Shown one piece after another: positions 1 to 9,164 of a DNA stretch of 51,516 nt. Each line of letters begins with the position of its first letter. Position 1 is the stretch's first letter. The stretch comes from Clostridiales bacterium UBA2432. GTDB lineage: Bacteria; Bacillota; Clostridia; Lachnospirales; Vallitaleaceae. The notes beneath the pieces are model-generated. The model was not told the origin of the DNA, searched no databases, and worked only from the letters and a program-made list of their open reading frames with translations. The position numbers were made by a program, and so were the translations under genes. The DNA lies in assembly GCA_002342805.1 (NCBI GenBank), contig DDQW01000054.1:1-51516 (forward strand). The letters run 5' to 3'.

Positions 1-28
1 ACGACTGGGTCGCTGTGCTGTACACGAC

Positions 29-1189
29 TTATAGTAACTTTAAATTCGCTTCAATTAAAGCACAACGCTGTTTCACACAATCGGACGATCGCAAAGGATC
101 TGTCGGTGTATTAAACACATAATCTTTCAACCGATCTAATGTCGTTGTCGCTACATGCATGCGAGTATCCGACGATGCATAATAGATAAATACATCTTCA
201 CCATCTACTATGGCGCCATTTGTAAAGACAACATTGGATACATCTCCAACACGTTCTTTTCCAAGAGGCTCAATTAAAAATCCTGAAGGTTCAGCAATCA
301 CTTCCCATGGTTTGTCTAAATCCGTTGCAAAAGCATAGATGACATAGCGCAAACCGGCTGCCGTATTACGAACACCATGGGCAATATGAATATACCCTTT
401 TTCGGTTTTAATCGGTACCGCTCCTCCACCATTTTTTGCTTCAGTAATGGTATGAAATTTACGTTGGCTAGTAATAATTTCTTCATCTATAACTGCATGT
501 TCTATATCATCACATAATCCGAAACCAATACCGCCACCTGATCCTGTGTCTAGGAACGTATCCATAGGTCGAGTATAAAAGGCATATTTCCCATCAACAA
601 AATCAGGAAGTAAAACAACATTTCTTTGTTGTGGCGAGCGCTTAGTTAACAGATTATCTAAACGCTCCCAACTTTTTAGGTCTTTCGTCCGTACAATACC
701 GGCTTCTGCTTTTGCTGCAGATAAATCATTTTGCCTTGTATCTTTTGATTCAGAACAAAATACACCATAAATATAACCATCTTCATGTTGCGTTAAGCGC
801 ATATCATATACATTCACTTCCTCAGGATAGAGATCCGGTAGTTGAATCGGATACTCCCAGAAGGAAAATCCATCAATTCCTGTCTTACTCTCGGCAACAC
901 CAAAAAAAGATTTACGGTCCTTTCCTTCAATTCTTGCAACCATATAAAAAGTATCACCAAGCTTAATCGCTCCCGCGTTAAATACTGCATTAACACCAAG
1001 GCGTTCCATAAAATACGGATTGCTTTCTATGTTTAAATCATATTTCCACGTAAGGGGAATATGATTTCTGGTTAATACCGGATGTTCATATCGTTCAAAT
1101 ATACCGTTATAAATCGAAGATTTTCCATTTTTCCTTTCAATGAGTTTTCGATATTTATTTAATTCAATATAGTAGTTTGGATGCAACAT
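29..1189 (-). CDS. GH130 4-O-beta-D-mannosyl-D-glucose phosphorylase
   Basis: Cytosolic enzyme of the mannobiose route: mannosyl-glucose plus phosphate gives mannose 1-phosphate plus glucose. The 386-residue length matches the family. The protein contains the GH130_1 blocks GSGGGIGFG, AKNGGGAVPI, HGVRNTAAGLRY and DKPWEVIAEP. Asp129 in VYDMRL falls where the catalytic acid of the Bacteroides mannosylglucose phosphorylase lies (known for the family; equivalence inferred). The start follows an AGGAGG site inside the last codons of the upstream epimerase, whose TAA ends one base before this ATG, so the two genes are translationally coupled. The stop is at 29-31; bases 1-28 show nothing. Other GH130 subfamilies act on N-glycan or beta-1,2-mannosides, but the neighbouring 2-epimerase strongly favours mannosylglucose. 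Confidence 0.93.
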   Translation of the reverse strand: MLHPNYYIELNKYRKLIERKNGKSSIYNGIFERYEHPVLTRNHIPLTWKYDLNIESNPYFMERLGVNAVFNAGAIKLGDTFYMVARIEGKDRKSFFGVAESKTGIDGFSFWEYPIQLPDLYPEEVNVYDMRLTQHEDGYIYGVFCSESKDTRQNDLSAAKAEAGIVRTKDLKSWERLDNLLTKRSPQQRNVVLLPDFVDGKYAFYTRPMDTFLDTGSGGGIGFGLCDDIEHAVIDEEIITSQRKFHTITEAKNGGGAVPIKTEKGYIHIAHGVRNTAAGLRYVIYAFATDLDKPWEVIAEPSGFLIEPLGKERVGDVSNVVFTNGAIVDGEDVFIYYASSDTRMHVATTTLDRLKDYVFNTPTDPLRSSDCVKQRCALIEANLKLL

Positions 1190-1190
1190 A

Positions 1191-2375
1191 TTAACCTCCT
1201 GAATTTAATTTATCATGTCGTTGTATAATTTCAAAACACATACGCCCATTATGATAAGGCGCCTTCCATGATTCAACAATGGGCTTTTTCTTATCCGCTT
1301 GATGATTTTCATCCACTTGCCAGTACCATTCTCCACCTTTACGCGAATCAATCATATAGTTTTTAATATATTCCCAGATATCTTTAACTGCTTGTAAATA
1401 CTCTGTTTTTTCCGGAGTTTTTTCATATCCGTTGGCGAATCCAACCATCGCTTCTGCCTGGACCCACCATATACGGTTCGTATCATTCCTACCATTTTCA
1501 CATTCATTAAGTAGCGAACTATCTACATAGGCTTTTTCAAAGACACATTGCGTCAATGCTTTGGTGATAGGTTCAATATCGTGTGTCAAGTGGTCATCAT
1601 CAATAATCTCAAGACCTCGATCAATCAACCAAGCCGCTTCTATATCATGCCCATATGAATGAAGGTCTATCATTGTATCCATTTCTTTTGTAAAAAACAC
1701 TTCTTGTCGCTGTAATTTTGGGTTATAAATCTTACTTTTCACCATATTCAAGATATAAATCAGGCGTTTTTTAACACTACTATCTTTCGTCACCCGATAC
1801 AACTCTGTATAGGCTTCGAAAATATGTAATAAGGTATTCATCGTTTTATCCGCTTCAATACCATTTTCAGATAATTTTTGATTGGATGTCGGGGTGAAGT
1901 CTCTTTTAAAAGCTTCAAGGTATCCGAATGAATCCCTACATTTTTCTTCAATCTGTTCAAATAACGTTTTAGCCAAAAAAAGCGCTTGTTGATTTTGACT
2001 CACATCATAATACGATGAAAGCGCATAAACCATAAATGCTTGAGCATAGGTATGTTTTGTCGTATCGCCTGCCTTGCCATCATACGTAACATCCCAATAA
2101 ACACCACCATAAGTTTCATCAAAACAAGTGGTTTTGATAAAGCTATAGGCGTGATGCGCGTGTTCAAGCAAATGTTCATCTTTTAGCAGCCTATTCGCAT
2201 TGGAGAAAAACCACAGTATTCGAGCATGATAAATCGTTCCTTTGTTTGCTTTTGCCTGCACTTCTAAGGCATAATTCATTTCCCCGTAATAACCACCATA
2301 CTTTTGATCTTTCATACCTTTCCAAAAAGGAATTAACTTTTCTTTTAAATGCCTTTCGATTTCTTGAATGAACAT
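1191..2375 (-). CDS. Cellobiose (mannobiose) 2-epimerase, AGE family
   Basis: Converts beta-1,4-mannobiose to mannosyl-glucose, or cellobiose to glucosyl-mannose, feeding the phosphorylase that follows. The 394 residues have an (alpha/alpha)6-barrel composition rich in Trp and Tyr. His243 in HSYGHDIEAAWL and His375 in APYHNGRMCFE sit at the positions of the two conserved histidines of characterised cellobiose 2-epimerases. The start is preceded by a modest GTTAGGTG site. It is the first gene of a two-gene operon with the promoter at about 2412-2441. N-acylglucosamine 2-epimerase is the main alternative, but the GH130 partner argues for the disaccharide enzyme. Confidence 0.92.
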   Translation of the reverse strand: MFIQEIERHLKEKLIPFWKGMKDQKYGGYYGEMNYALEVQAKANKGTIYHARILWFFSNANRLLKDEHLLEHAHHAYSFIKTTCFDETYGGVYWDVTYDGKAGDTTKHTYAQAFMVYALSSYYDVSQNQQALFLAKTLFEQIEEKCRDSFGYLEAFKRDFTPTSNQKLSENGIEADKTMNTLLHIFEAYTELYRVTKDSSVKKRLIYILNMVKSKIYNPKLQRQEVFFTKEMDTMIDLHSYGHDIEAAWLIDRGLEIIDDDHLTHDIEPITKALTQCVFEKAYVDSSLLNECENGRNDTNRIWWVQAEAMVGFANGYEKTPEKTEYLQAVKDIWEYIKNYMIDSRKGGEWYWQVDENHQADKKKPIVESWKAPYHNGRMCFEIIQRHDKLNSGG

Positions 2376-2411
2376 ATTTCACCTAACTTTCCTATTTATT
2401 AACTTATTTAT

Positions 2412-2441
2412 ATCATAGCATATTTAGCTTAGTTTTGTCTA
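2412..2441 (-). promoter_or_regulatory. Promoter of the mannobiose operon
   Basis: On the minus strand, TAGACA (2436-2441) is separated by 18 bases from TATGAT (2412-2417); each hexamer matches 5 of 6 consensus bases. It is the best sigma-A-type match upstream of the epimerase. The -35 lies inside one of two near-identical direct repeats, so the repeats could act as an operator. Confidence 0.55.
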
Positions 2442-2465
2442 TTTTTTTAGCTTAATTTAATCTAT
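2423..2465 (-). repeat. Paired direct repeats at the mannobiose promoter
   Basis: Two 20-base copies at 2423-2442 and 2446-2465 match at 17 of 20 positions. In plus-strand reading they are TTTAGCTTAGTTTTGTCTAT and TTTAGCTTAATTTAATCTAT. The 23-bp period, about two helical turns, is typical of a dimeric activator or repressor contacting one DNA face. The promoter-proximal copy covers the -35 box. No regulator gene lies alongside, so the binding protein is unknown. Confidence 0.5.
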
Positions 2466-2469
2466 TTTT

Positions 2470-2504
2470 GCAAAAAAAATACTTCGAGTAATTAAACTCG
2501 AAGT
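2470..2504 (-). terminator. Rho-independent terminator after the YgjV-like gene
   Basis: The stem ACTTCGAG/CTCGAAGT (2481-2488 and 2497-2504) is followed on the minus strand by a run of eight T (plus-strand A-run at 2472-2479). It lies 5 bases after the stop at 2509. Confidence 0.85.
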
Positions 2505-2508
2505 ACTA

Positions 2509-3147
2509 TTATTTTAACTCTAATGCATATACGGCTTGCTCATGTTTTACATCTTTTTTAAAACCCATTTTTTCCAAGTAGTTAATATGTTTTTCATTGG
2601 ACGCAAAACATATTAATTTACTATAGCCTCTTTCATGAAAAAAAGATTTTTTATCTTTAAAAATAAACTTTCCGATTTTAAAATCCCGATACTCCGGAAT
2701 AACAAAATCCAAATCTACTTTTAATGTCTCGTCTTCATAATGGGAGGCTAAAAAAATTCCTGCCGGCACCATATTTCTTAAAACAAAAAAACTGACATCC
2801 ATATGCTCATAATTACCTTCGTATCCATCGGAATACTTTTCAATGCCTTTTGCATGAAATTTCATAAAGTACTCTAAATACTTCGATTCTTTTTCAATGG
2901 GCATAAGTTTAAAGTATTCTTTGAGTCGATAAATCTTTACTAAGTAATAAATATTCACACCAACGATACATAAATTCATAAATCCCACAGGCAATGCACC
3001 AATCATAAAACCATATATAGCAAATACCAATGAACCGATAAGGTTAATCCAACGTAACTTAATAATTGATCCCATCAGCAATGAAATTAATACTAATGTT
3101 GATGCTAAATATCCAACCCATTCTAACCAATGAATTCCCAATAGCAT
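2509..3147 (-). CDS. YgjV-like membrane protein with GNAT-like C-terminal domain
   Basis: 212 residues. Residues about 1-75 form two to three hydrophobic segments with the YgjV-type sequence WVGYLASTLVLISLLM and LRWINLIGSLVFAIYG. The remainder is soluble and resembles a GNAT acetyltransferase fold, with an acetyl-CoA-loop-like stretch DFKIGKFIFKD and a closing LEKMGFKK motif. ATG at 3147 is chosen because AGGAGG precedes it by 8 bases; a start six codons upstream would overlap that site. It lies 20 bases after the GGDEF-EAL gene and before a terminator, so it is probably co-transcribed. The substrate is unknown; the domain assignment rests on sequence pattern only. Confidence 0.7.
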   Translation of the reverse strand: MLLGIHWLEWVGYLASTLVLISLLMGSIIKLRWINLIGSLVFAIYGFMIGALPVGFMNLCIVGVNIYYLVKIYRLKEYFKLMPIEKESKYLEYFMKFHAKGIEKYSDGYEGNYEHMDVSFFVLRNMVPAGIFLASHYEDETLKVDLDFVIPEYRDFKIGKFIFKDKKSFFHERGYSKLICFASNEKHINYLEKMGFKKDVKHEQAVYALELK

Positions 3148-3167
3148 AGTAAAGCCTCCTAACAATT

Positions 3168-5285
3168 CTATTCTTTTTCCAGATGATTAATTTGATCTAT
3201 CACATTCCCAATCTCGTGTGTTGGAACCGGTTTGCTGAAATAATAACCTTGAGCTATATCACAACCATTGTTCTTCAGAAACATTAACTGTTCTTTTGTC
3301 TCAACACCTTCTGCAACCACTTTTAGACCAAGATTATGGGCAACTTGAGTTACAAATCTAAAAATATGACCTTCTTCGTTTTCACGGGTTATACTTCGAA
3401 TAAAATCTCGATCTACTTTCAAGATATCAATAGGAAGTTTTTGCAAATAAGTTAATGACGAATACCCTGTCCCAAAATCATCAAGGGCAATCGTTACACC
3501 AAGGGCCCTTAATTCATGAAGAACTTCTATGGCTCGCTCAAGTTCATTCATAACAGCAGTTTCCGTGATTTCAAGTTCTACACAGCACCCACTTAATCCA
3601 TGTTCTTCGATCTCTTTTTTTATGCTTTCGACAAGCCCTTCTTGGGTTAACCGTTTACTGGATAAGTTAATTGCCATTTTTAAGCTACCGTGATTACTAT
3701 CTTTCCACTCACGTTTTTTTTCACAGGCTGTTTTCAAAACCCATTCACCAATTTCATAAATCTGCCCCGTTGCTTCTGCAAAAGGAATAAAATCCATTGG
3801 TGAGATAAAGCCTTCTGTTGGGTGAATCCAACGAATGAGTGCTTCTACGCCAATAACCCTTTGTGTCTGCATATCAATTTGCGGTTGATAATATAATGAA
3901 AAATCATTATTTTCTATGGCCGTCCTCAATAAATTATTCATCTTAATATAATTCCATGTTTGTTGACGCATAGCCGGAGTATATATGCTATATGCATTCT
4001 TGCCACGATCTTTCACATGAAACATGGCCGTATCCCCATTTTGCATTAATGCAGATGCGCTTTTTCCGGATTCCGGATAGATGGCGATTCCTATACTAAT
4101 CCCCACATAAAATTCATAGTCGCCAAGTTTCCATGGTTTTTTTATGCGTTCTAACAAACGCTTGGCAAGAATTTCAACATCTTCAATTGCATTCATATTA
4201 TAAATAACAATTCCAAACTCATCGCCACCCAGTCGACTGACCTGTCCAAAACCGTCAACTTCATCTTCAAAAAAATCAGCAATCATAACAATGAAATCAT
4301 CACCAAATGCATGACCTATCGTATCATTGATATGTTTAAAATCATCTATGTCTAAATATATAAAGGCCATCTTATATTCTTGACCCTTATGCTCTTGAAT
4401 ACTCGTGTTAATATCTTTTGTTATGAGTGCACGATTAGGCAAGCCTGTCAGTTGATCATAAAATGCTAATTGATGTAATTTTTCTTGGTTTTGCATTTGC
4501 TCTGTCACATTCGTATAGGAACCGGCAACACGAATAGGTTCTCCTTGTTTATTCCATATGGCTTTTCCATGACTTAAAATCCATATATAGCTTCCATCAT
4601 TTTTCCGTATACGGTATGTGTCTTCATAGATGCCGGATTGGCCCTTTAAATATTGCTCCATCGACGCTTTGACTTGCTGTTGTTCATCCGGATGAATACG
4701 TTCTAGCAATGGTTCTGCTGTATCTGTCATCTCTTCACTTGAAATACCTAAAATCTCAGCTACCTTTGGTGAAATAAAAAAATTGTTTCCTTTTATATCC
4801 CATTCCCAAATTCCATCATTTGCTCCTTCGACAGCCAGATTATAGCGTTCATCGCTAGTTAAAAGCGCATTTTTTTGCTGTTTGATTTCAAGGTATTGTT
4901 CCTGTATGGCTTCATCCATCGCCACTAGTTCTTCATCTGCCATCGTCAGCATTTCATATTCTTTCACAAGTTCATTAATGGCCATTTCAAATAGCCGCAT
5001 ACGTTTAAAAACAATCCACCCAAAAAAAACGCCGGATGCCAACACGTAAAACCAGCCTTTGACTAGCTGAACTTGCTGAAAAACTTCTTGAGTACTTGAT
5101 ACCATTAAAGCTAAACGATCGGAAAACAAAATCCATATACATCCAAGCAATAAATAAATTAAAGAAAAACGAATCGCTTCTTTTTTGGGCTGAATCGTTT
5201 TTCTAAATTCAACAAACTCTTTGTACTCTCTGTCAATTTTTTCCATTTGTTCATTTAATAAATCCGAATTTTCTGATTCTCGCAT
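3168..5285 (-). CDS. Membrane PAS-GGDEF-EAL protein (cyclic di-GMP turnover)
   Basis: 705 residues. Two membrane segments lie at about 40-56 and 78-93, followed by a coiled stretch, a PAS/PAC domain (about 144-262), a GGDEF domain with an intact GGDEF motif at 353-357, and an EAL domain with EAL at 481-483 and DDFGTGYSSL downstream. Both catalytic signatures look intact, so cyclase, phosphodiesterase or both activities are possible. The residues upstream of GGDEF lack an RxxD product-inhibition site. ATG at 5285 is preferred over an in-frame TTG at 5303 because GAGGGTGAG sits at proper spacing before it. The PAS domain probably senses a cytosolic signal. It is grouped with the YgjV-like gene downstream. 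Confidence 0.93.
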   Translation of the reverse strand: MRESENSDLLNEQMEKIDREYKEFVEFRKTIQPKKEAIRFSLIYLLLGCIWILFSDRLALMVSSTQEVFQQVQLVKGWFYVLASGVFFGWIVFKRMRLFEMAINELVKEYEMLTMADEELVAMDEAIQEQYLEIKQQKNALLTSDERYNLAVEGANDGIWEWDIKGNNFFISPKVAEILGISSEEMTDTAEPLLERIHPDEQQQVKASMEQYLKGQSGIYEDTYRIRKNDGSYIWILSHGKAIWNKQGEPIRVAGSYTNVTEQMQNQEKLHQLAFYDQLTGLPNRALITKDINTSIQEHKGQEYKMAFIYLDIDDFKHINDTIGHAFGDDFIVMIADFFEDEVDGFGQVSRLGGDEFGIVIYNMNAIEDVEILAKRLLERIKKPWKLGDYEFYVGISIGIAIYPESGKSASALMQNGDTAMFHVKDRGKNAYSIYTPAMRQQTWNYIKMNNLLRTAIENNDFSLYYQPQIDMQTQRVIGVEALIRWIHPTEGFISPMDFIPFAEATGQIYEIGEWVLKTACEKKREWKDSNHGSLKMAINLSSKRLTQEGLVESIKKEIEEHGLSGCCVELEITETAVMNELERAIEVLHELRALGVTIALDDFGTGYSSLTYLQKLPIDILKVDRDFIRSITRENEEGHIFRFVTQVAHNLGLKVVAEGVETKEQLMFLKNNGCDIAQGYYFSKPVPTHEIGNVIDQINHLEKE

Positions 5286-5353
5286 TTTCTCACCCTCAAT
5301 CAAATGTATCTTAACTGCACATTCTTGTTCACTCAGACGATTATTAAGCTCCC

Positions 5354-5965
5354 TTAATCTACTTCATGAAAAAACAAGTAATCATCATAAATGGCGTGAC
5401 CACTTTCTAAAACCATCCCATCAACTGTTATACGAACTTTATCTGCATCATATGCATCTAAAAAAGTATTGACCACACTATTTATAATAATATATTCTCC
5501 TGATGTCCCCATTTGAAAAAGCTGTGTCTGAAACTCTTCTGAAAAATCAAGATGAAGCGCATATGAACCATTCTCTTTTTGTTCTTCAAACTCTAATATT
5601 TGAACGCCTTCCGGTAAAATATTGACGATCTCAAGTTGTTCTATAATAACCTCAGGGGTTACTTCATCAACTTCAATCTTGTGAGAAATAATTCTTTCAG
5701 CATTTTCATCCCCATAATAAACAAGCAATTCTTCTACATCATCTTCTTCATCTAGCTCCGGTTCAGTTTCAATCGCATCGTCATCTACTTCCTCTTCCGA
5801 ATCATTTGCATTCGTTTCTGAAGGCACTTCGTTATCTGAAGGCACCTCGTTTTCAGAAGGATTCTCTGTTATTTCTTTCTCTGGTTTACACCCACTAAGA
5901 AGACTTAGGATTAAAACGCTCATAATTATTGTATATAACATTCTTTTTTTATTTATAGCAAACAT
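5354..5965 (-). CDS. GerMN-domain lipoprotein
   Basis: 203 residues. A lipoprotein signal ends in LLSGC (Cys26), followed by a low-complexity acidic linker rich in Glu, Asp, Asn and Ser with two copies of a SENEVPSD-like unit. A C-terminal GerMN-like domain (about 90-203) contains ALHLDFSEEF and the segment around NTFLDAYDADKVRITVDG. GerMN domains are known from sporulation/germination lipoproteins (GerM) and other envelope proteins; the role here is inferred to be extracellular. ATG at 5965 follows AAGGAGG. It has its own promoter at 6004-6032. Confidence 0.78.
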   Translation of the reverse strand: MFAINKKRMLYTIIMSVLILSLLSGCKPEKEITENPSENEVPSDNEVPSETNANDSEEEVDDDAIETEPELDEEDDVEELLVYYGDENAERIISHKIEVDEVTPEVIIEQLEIVNILPEGVQILEFEEQKENGSYALHLDFSEEFQTQLFQMGTSGEYIIINSVVNTFLDAYDADKVRITVDGMVLESGHAIYDDYLFFHEVD

Positions 5966-6003
5966 ACTATCCTCCTTGTATAACATATTTCTCTTATTAG
6001 TCT

Positions 6004-6032
6004 ATTATAATATATTCACTTGTTATATACAA
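6004..6032 (-). promoter_or_regulatory. Promoter of the GerMN lipoprotein gene
   Basis: On the minus strand, TTGTAT (6027-6032) is followed by a 17-base spacer and a perfect TATAAT (6004-6009), 39 bases before the start codon. Confidence 0.6.
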
Positions 6033-6040
6033 TGAAAAGA

Positions 6041-6400
6041 TTAGTCCAATGATCGCGAGGCTATAATATCTGCACCGGTCCCTAGTATATTTTTTACAAT
6101 AACATCCCCCATTTTTACAGGGCCTTTGACCACTGTTTTGTTAATTGTAGCCATTGCCAAAAACATCAATTCTTTGGGTATTGTTGTATTCGAACGAACC
6201 GGTAAGCGTTTAAGATGCGCATTTTCAATTTTTACCGTTGTTGTTATAATACGCACTGGATTCGTTAACTCTGCTTTTGCATATGTAATTCCACGTTTAC
6301 ACTTATTTCCTGTTATTTTCCATTCGCCTTCTTCGGGTATTTCAACATTTAAATAGCATCCCACAGGACAACTAATACAGATTAGACTTTCTTGACGCAT
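6041..6400 (-). CDS. DUF1667 protein, small partner of a GlpA-like oxidoreductase
   Basis: 119 residues. Four N-terminal cysteines (Cys8, Cys11, Cys15, Cys34; CxxCxxxC then C) could bind a metal or Fe-S centre, and the rest is typical DUF1667 (LTNPVRIITTTVKI, IPKELMFLAMATINK). In many Firmicutes this family follows a GlpA-like dehydrogenase and an FAD oxidoreductase, as here, and is thought to be part of an anaerobic glycerol-3-phosphate dehydrogenase. Its ATG overlaps the upstream stop as TAATG with AGGAGGTGC before it. It is the last gene of the trio. Confidence 0.85.
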   Translation of the reverse strand: MRQESLICISCPVGCYLNVEIPEEGEWKITGNKCKRGITYAKAELTNPVRIITTTVKIENAHLKRLPVRSNTTIPKELMFLAMATINKTVVKGPVKMGDVIVKNILGTGADIIASRSLD

Positions 6401-7665
6401 TATGCTTGCACCTCCTGTATTTCAACTATAATTTCTTGAATATCATTTCCTTGGAGTTCTTCTTTTGCTATAACAATATGTTCCATTTCGCCCGGTGCCA
6501 TATGTCGCTTCTTCATCGTTTTTAAAATACCTCTATTCGTTTTTATAAGCATTTCAACTTGACTATATACTTGTTTTACACGCATAAATAATTCTAACTG
6601 TTTGTCTAAATTATGGACTCGAACATTTTGTGGAACAATGTAAGCAACACCTTCTCCTGCTACTGTTTTTACCATATTTTCTTGATCGACCAATTGCTTT
6701 TGTATATACTTTGCCGCAAACCGTCCTGCTCGACGACTTTCTTCCGTAACAAAATCAACCAGGTCATGGACGTGAACGACATTTCCACAGGCAAACACAC
6801 CTTCTATACTTGTTTCCATGGCCTCATTAACAATCGGCCCACTGGTACGTGGGTCTATTTTAACGCCTGCCTCTTCAGATAGTTCATTTTCAGGGATAAG
6901 GCCAACCGATAATAGGACAGTGTCACAATCATAAACGATCTCAGTTCCTGCTATCGGTTGACGATGATCATCAACTTGGGACACAACCACTTGTTCCACC
7001 CGCTTTTTGCCTCGAATCTCAGTAAGTGTATGACTTAAATAAAGTGGAATATCATAGTCATTTAAACATTGGACTATATTTCGGTTAAGTCCACCTGAAA
7101 ACGGCATCAATTCAACAACAGCTAAAACTTCGGCACCTTCTAGCGTCATCCGCCTTGCCATAATAAGACCAATATCACCTGAACCTAGGATGACCACTTT
7201 TTTACCCACCAAATAACCTTCAATGTTTAAATAGCGTTGTGCCGTTCCTGCATTGAAGACACCCGACGGACGCGTACCGGGAATATTAATCGCTCCACGT
7301 GTACGTTCTCTACAGCCCATAGCTAAAACGATTGCTTTAGCCTCTATTGTTTTAAATCCATACTCTTTGCTAATGCAATGTAAAACATGTTCTGCATTAA
7401 AATCAACAACCATGGTATTAAGCCAATAGTCAATACCATAATCATTTAATTGATTAATAAATCGTTCTGCATATTCCGGTCCGGTAAGCTCCTCTTTAAA
7501 TACATGTAATCCAAATCCATTGTGGATGCACTGTTGCAGTATTCCGCCCAGTTCCTGATCTCTTTCTAAGACTAAAATAGAATCTACTCCATTATCTTTT
7601 GCCTCAATAGCTGCAGCTAGTCCTGCCGGACCGCCTCCAATGACGACTAGTTCATAACTTTCCAT
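6400..7665 (-). CDS. FAD/NAD(P)-dependent oxidoreductase of the glp-like trio
   Basis: 421 residues. An N-terminal FAD-binding GGGPAG (residues 10-15), a second dinucleotide site GSGDIGL in the middle, and the C-terminal FAD-family block GVFACGNVVHVHDLVDFV define a two-dinucleotide-domain flavoprotein without a redox-active CxxC. It probably passes electrons between the GlpA-like subunit and a nicotinamide or quinone acceptor. ATG at 7665 follows CGAGGTGAAATC; an earlier ATG at 7686 overlaps the upstream stop but lacks a ribosome site. Confidence 0.85.
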   Translation of the reverse strand: MESYELVVIGGGPAGLAAAIEAKDNGVDSILVLERDQELGGILQQCIHNGFGLHVFKEELTGPEYAERFINQLNDYGIDYWLNTMVVDFNAEHVLHCISKEYGFKTIEAKAIVLAMGCRERTRGAINIPGTRPSGVFNAGTAQRYLNIEGYLVGKKVVILGSGDIGLIMARRMTLEGAEVLAVVELMPFSGGLNRNIVQCLNDYDIPLYLSHTLTEIRGKKRVEQVVVSQVDDHRQPIAGTEIVYDCDTVLLSVGLIPENELSEEAGVKIDPRTSGPIVNEAMETSIEGVFACGNVVHVHDLVDFVTEESRRAGRFAAKYIQKQLVDQENMVKTVAGEGVAYIVPQNVRVHNLDKQLELFMRVKQVYSQVEMLIKTNRGILKTMKKRHMAPGEMEHIVIAKEELQGNDIQEIIVEIQEVQA

Positions 7666-7682
7666 GATTTCACCTCGTTTAT

Positions 7683-9137
7683 TCATATTTGTTTTTTCGT
7701 TTCTTCCGTTACGATATACGCTTTACTCCCATTATACGAAACCTCTTCAATAGGCCGGTTTAATTCTCGTGCTAGAATTTCAACGACCTTGGGTTCACAG
7801 AATCCACCTTGACATCTTCCCATACCGGGTCGAGTTCTTTTTTTCACACCTTTGACAGTTGTTGCCCCCATATCCCTGTGAATACAATCTATGATTTCAG
7901 CTTCTGTTACTTGCTCGCATCGACAAATAATGTTTCCATAATTTGGATCCTCTTCAACACATTTTTGCTTTTCTTCCAGATTAAGCTCCGCAAATCTTAC
8001 CACCGGTCGTCGTCTCGGATTAAAGGTTACTTTTTCTCTAAGTCCTCCACTTATGTCTTTAATAATTTCAACAACATATTTAGCTACAGCTGGTGCAGCA
8101 GAAAGTCCGGGTGATTCAAAGCCACCGACATGGATAAACCCTTTGGCAACTTTGGATTCTCCAATGACAAAGTCCCCCATATCAGAGGATGCTCTAAGTC
8201 CAGCAAAGGTTCGAATCACTTGATTAAAGGGAATCTTATCCGATGATTTACTTGCTATATTACGTATCTCTTGTAGGCTCATGGCTTCCGTAGACACATC
8301 ATCTTTTTCACCGACAAAATTGGAATCCGGCCCCACGAGAACATTTCCATGGACAGTCGGTGTAATTAAAACACCTTTTCCATGGTCCGTTGGCGTTTGG
8401 AAGATAACATGATTAAATAATTTTCCTGCCTTTTTATCCAAAAGATAGTACTCACCCTTTCTAGGGTGAATTGAATAACTTGTATCCCCTACCATTTGGC
8501 TAATCTGATCGGCATATACACCTGCGCAATTAACAATAGTACGTGCCTGATAGTCGCCTCTACTCGTATGTACCTCATAATAACCATTTTGCTTTTCAAT
8601 TCCGATGACTTTTGTCTCTAGCTGATACTTCACACCATTTTCTATTCCATTTTCAGCTAGTGCTATGGCAAGTTCAAATGGAGAGACAATACCGGCTGTC
8701 TTTGCGTATAAGGCTACTCTTACCTTATCACTAATATTGGGTTCAAGTTCTTTAATCTGATCCGTTTCAATGACTGACATCTCCGGTATATGGTTTTTAA
8801 GGCCGGCTTCATACATCTTGTCAATTGTTTGTCGGTCTTCTTCATCAAAACCTATCACCAAAGACCCAATACGTTTAAAAGGTACATCCAACTCTTCACA
8901 TACTTGATCAAACATTGGGTTGCCTTGAATATTGAAAAAACTCTTTTGCGAACCCGGCTTTGCATCATAACCTGCGTGGACAATAGCACTATTTGCCATT
9001 GTCGTTGCATTTGCCACATCACTTTCTTGGTCAATGACTAAAATATCTAATTCATATCGGGCTAATTCTCTGGCTACAAATGTTCCTGCAATACCTGCAC
9101 CAATCACAATAACATCATTCATCTTCTTCGTTTCCAT
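7683..9137 (-). CDS. GlpA-like FAD-dependent glycerol-3-phosphate dehydrogenase with BFD [2Fe-2S] domain
   Basis: 484 residues: a DAO-type FAD fold with GAGIAG at 13-18, followed by a BFD-like Fe-S domain with Cys405, Cys407, Cys442 and Cys447 (C-x-C-x34-C-x4-C). This architecture is that of anaerobic GlpA-type dehydrogenases, which oxidise sn-glycerol 3-phosphate to dihydroxyacetone phosphate. Annotation pipelines often call it only an NAD(P)/FAD oxidoreductase, so the substrate is inferred from the family, the two partner genes and the leader structure. No glycerol kinase or facilitator is in the window. The start is preceded by TAGGAGG. Confidence 0.82.
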   Translation of the reverse strand: METKKMNDVIVIGAGIAGTFVARELARYELDILVIDQESDVANATTMANSAIVHAGYDAKPGSQKSFFNIQGNPMFDQVCEELDVPFKRIGSLVIGFDEEDRQTIDKMYEAGLKNHIPEMSVIETDQIKELEPNISDKVRVALYAKTAGIVSPFELAIALAENGIENGVKYQLETKVIGIEKQNGYYEVHTSRGDYQARTIVNCAGVYADQISQMVGDTSYSIHPRKGEYYLLDKKAGKLFNHVIFQTPTDHGKGVLITPTVHGNVLVGPDSNFVGEKDDVSTEAMSLQEIRNIASKSSDKIPFNQVIRTFAGLRASSDMGDFVIGESKVAKGFIHVGGFESPGLSAAPAVAKYVVEIIKDISGGLREKVTFNPRRRPVVRFAELNLEEKQKCVEEDPNYGNIICRCEQVTEAEIIDCIHRDMGATTVKGVKKRTRPGMGRCQGGFCEPKVVEILARELNRPIEEVSYNGSKAYIVTEETKKQI

Positions 9138-9164
9138 AAATTCCTCCTATAGATTTGCGCAAAA

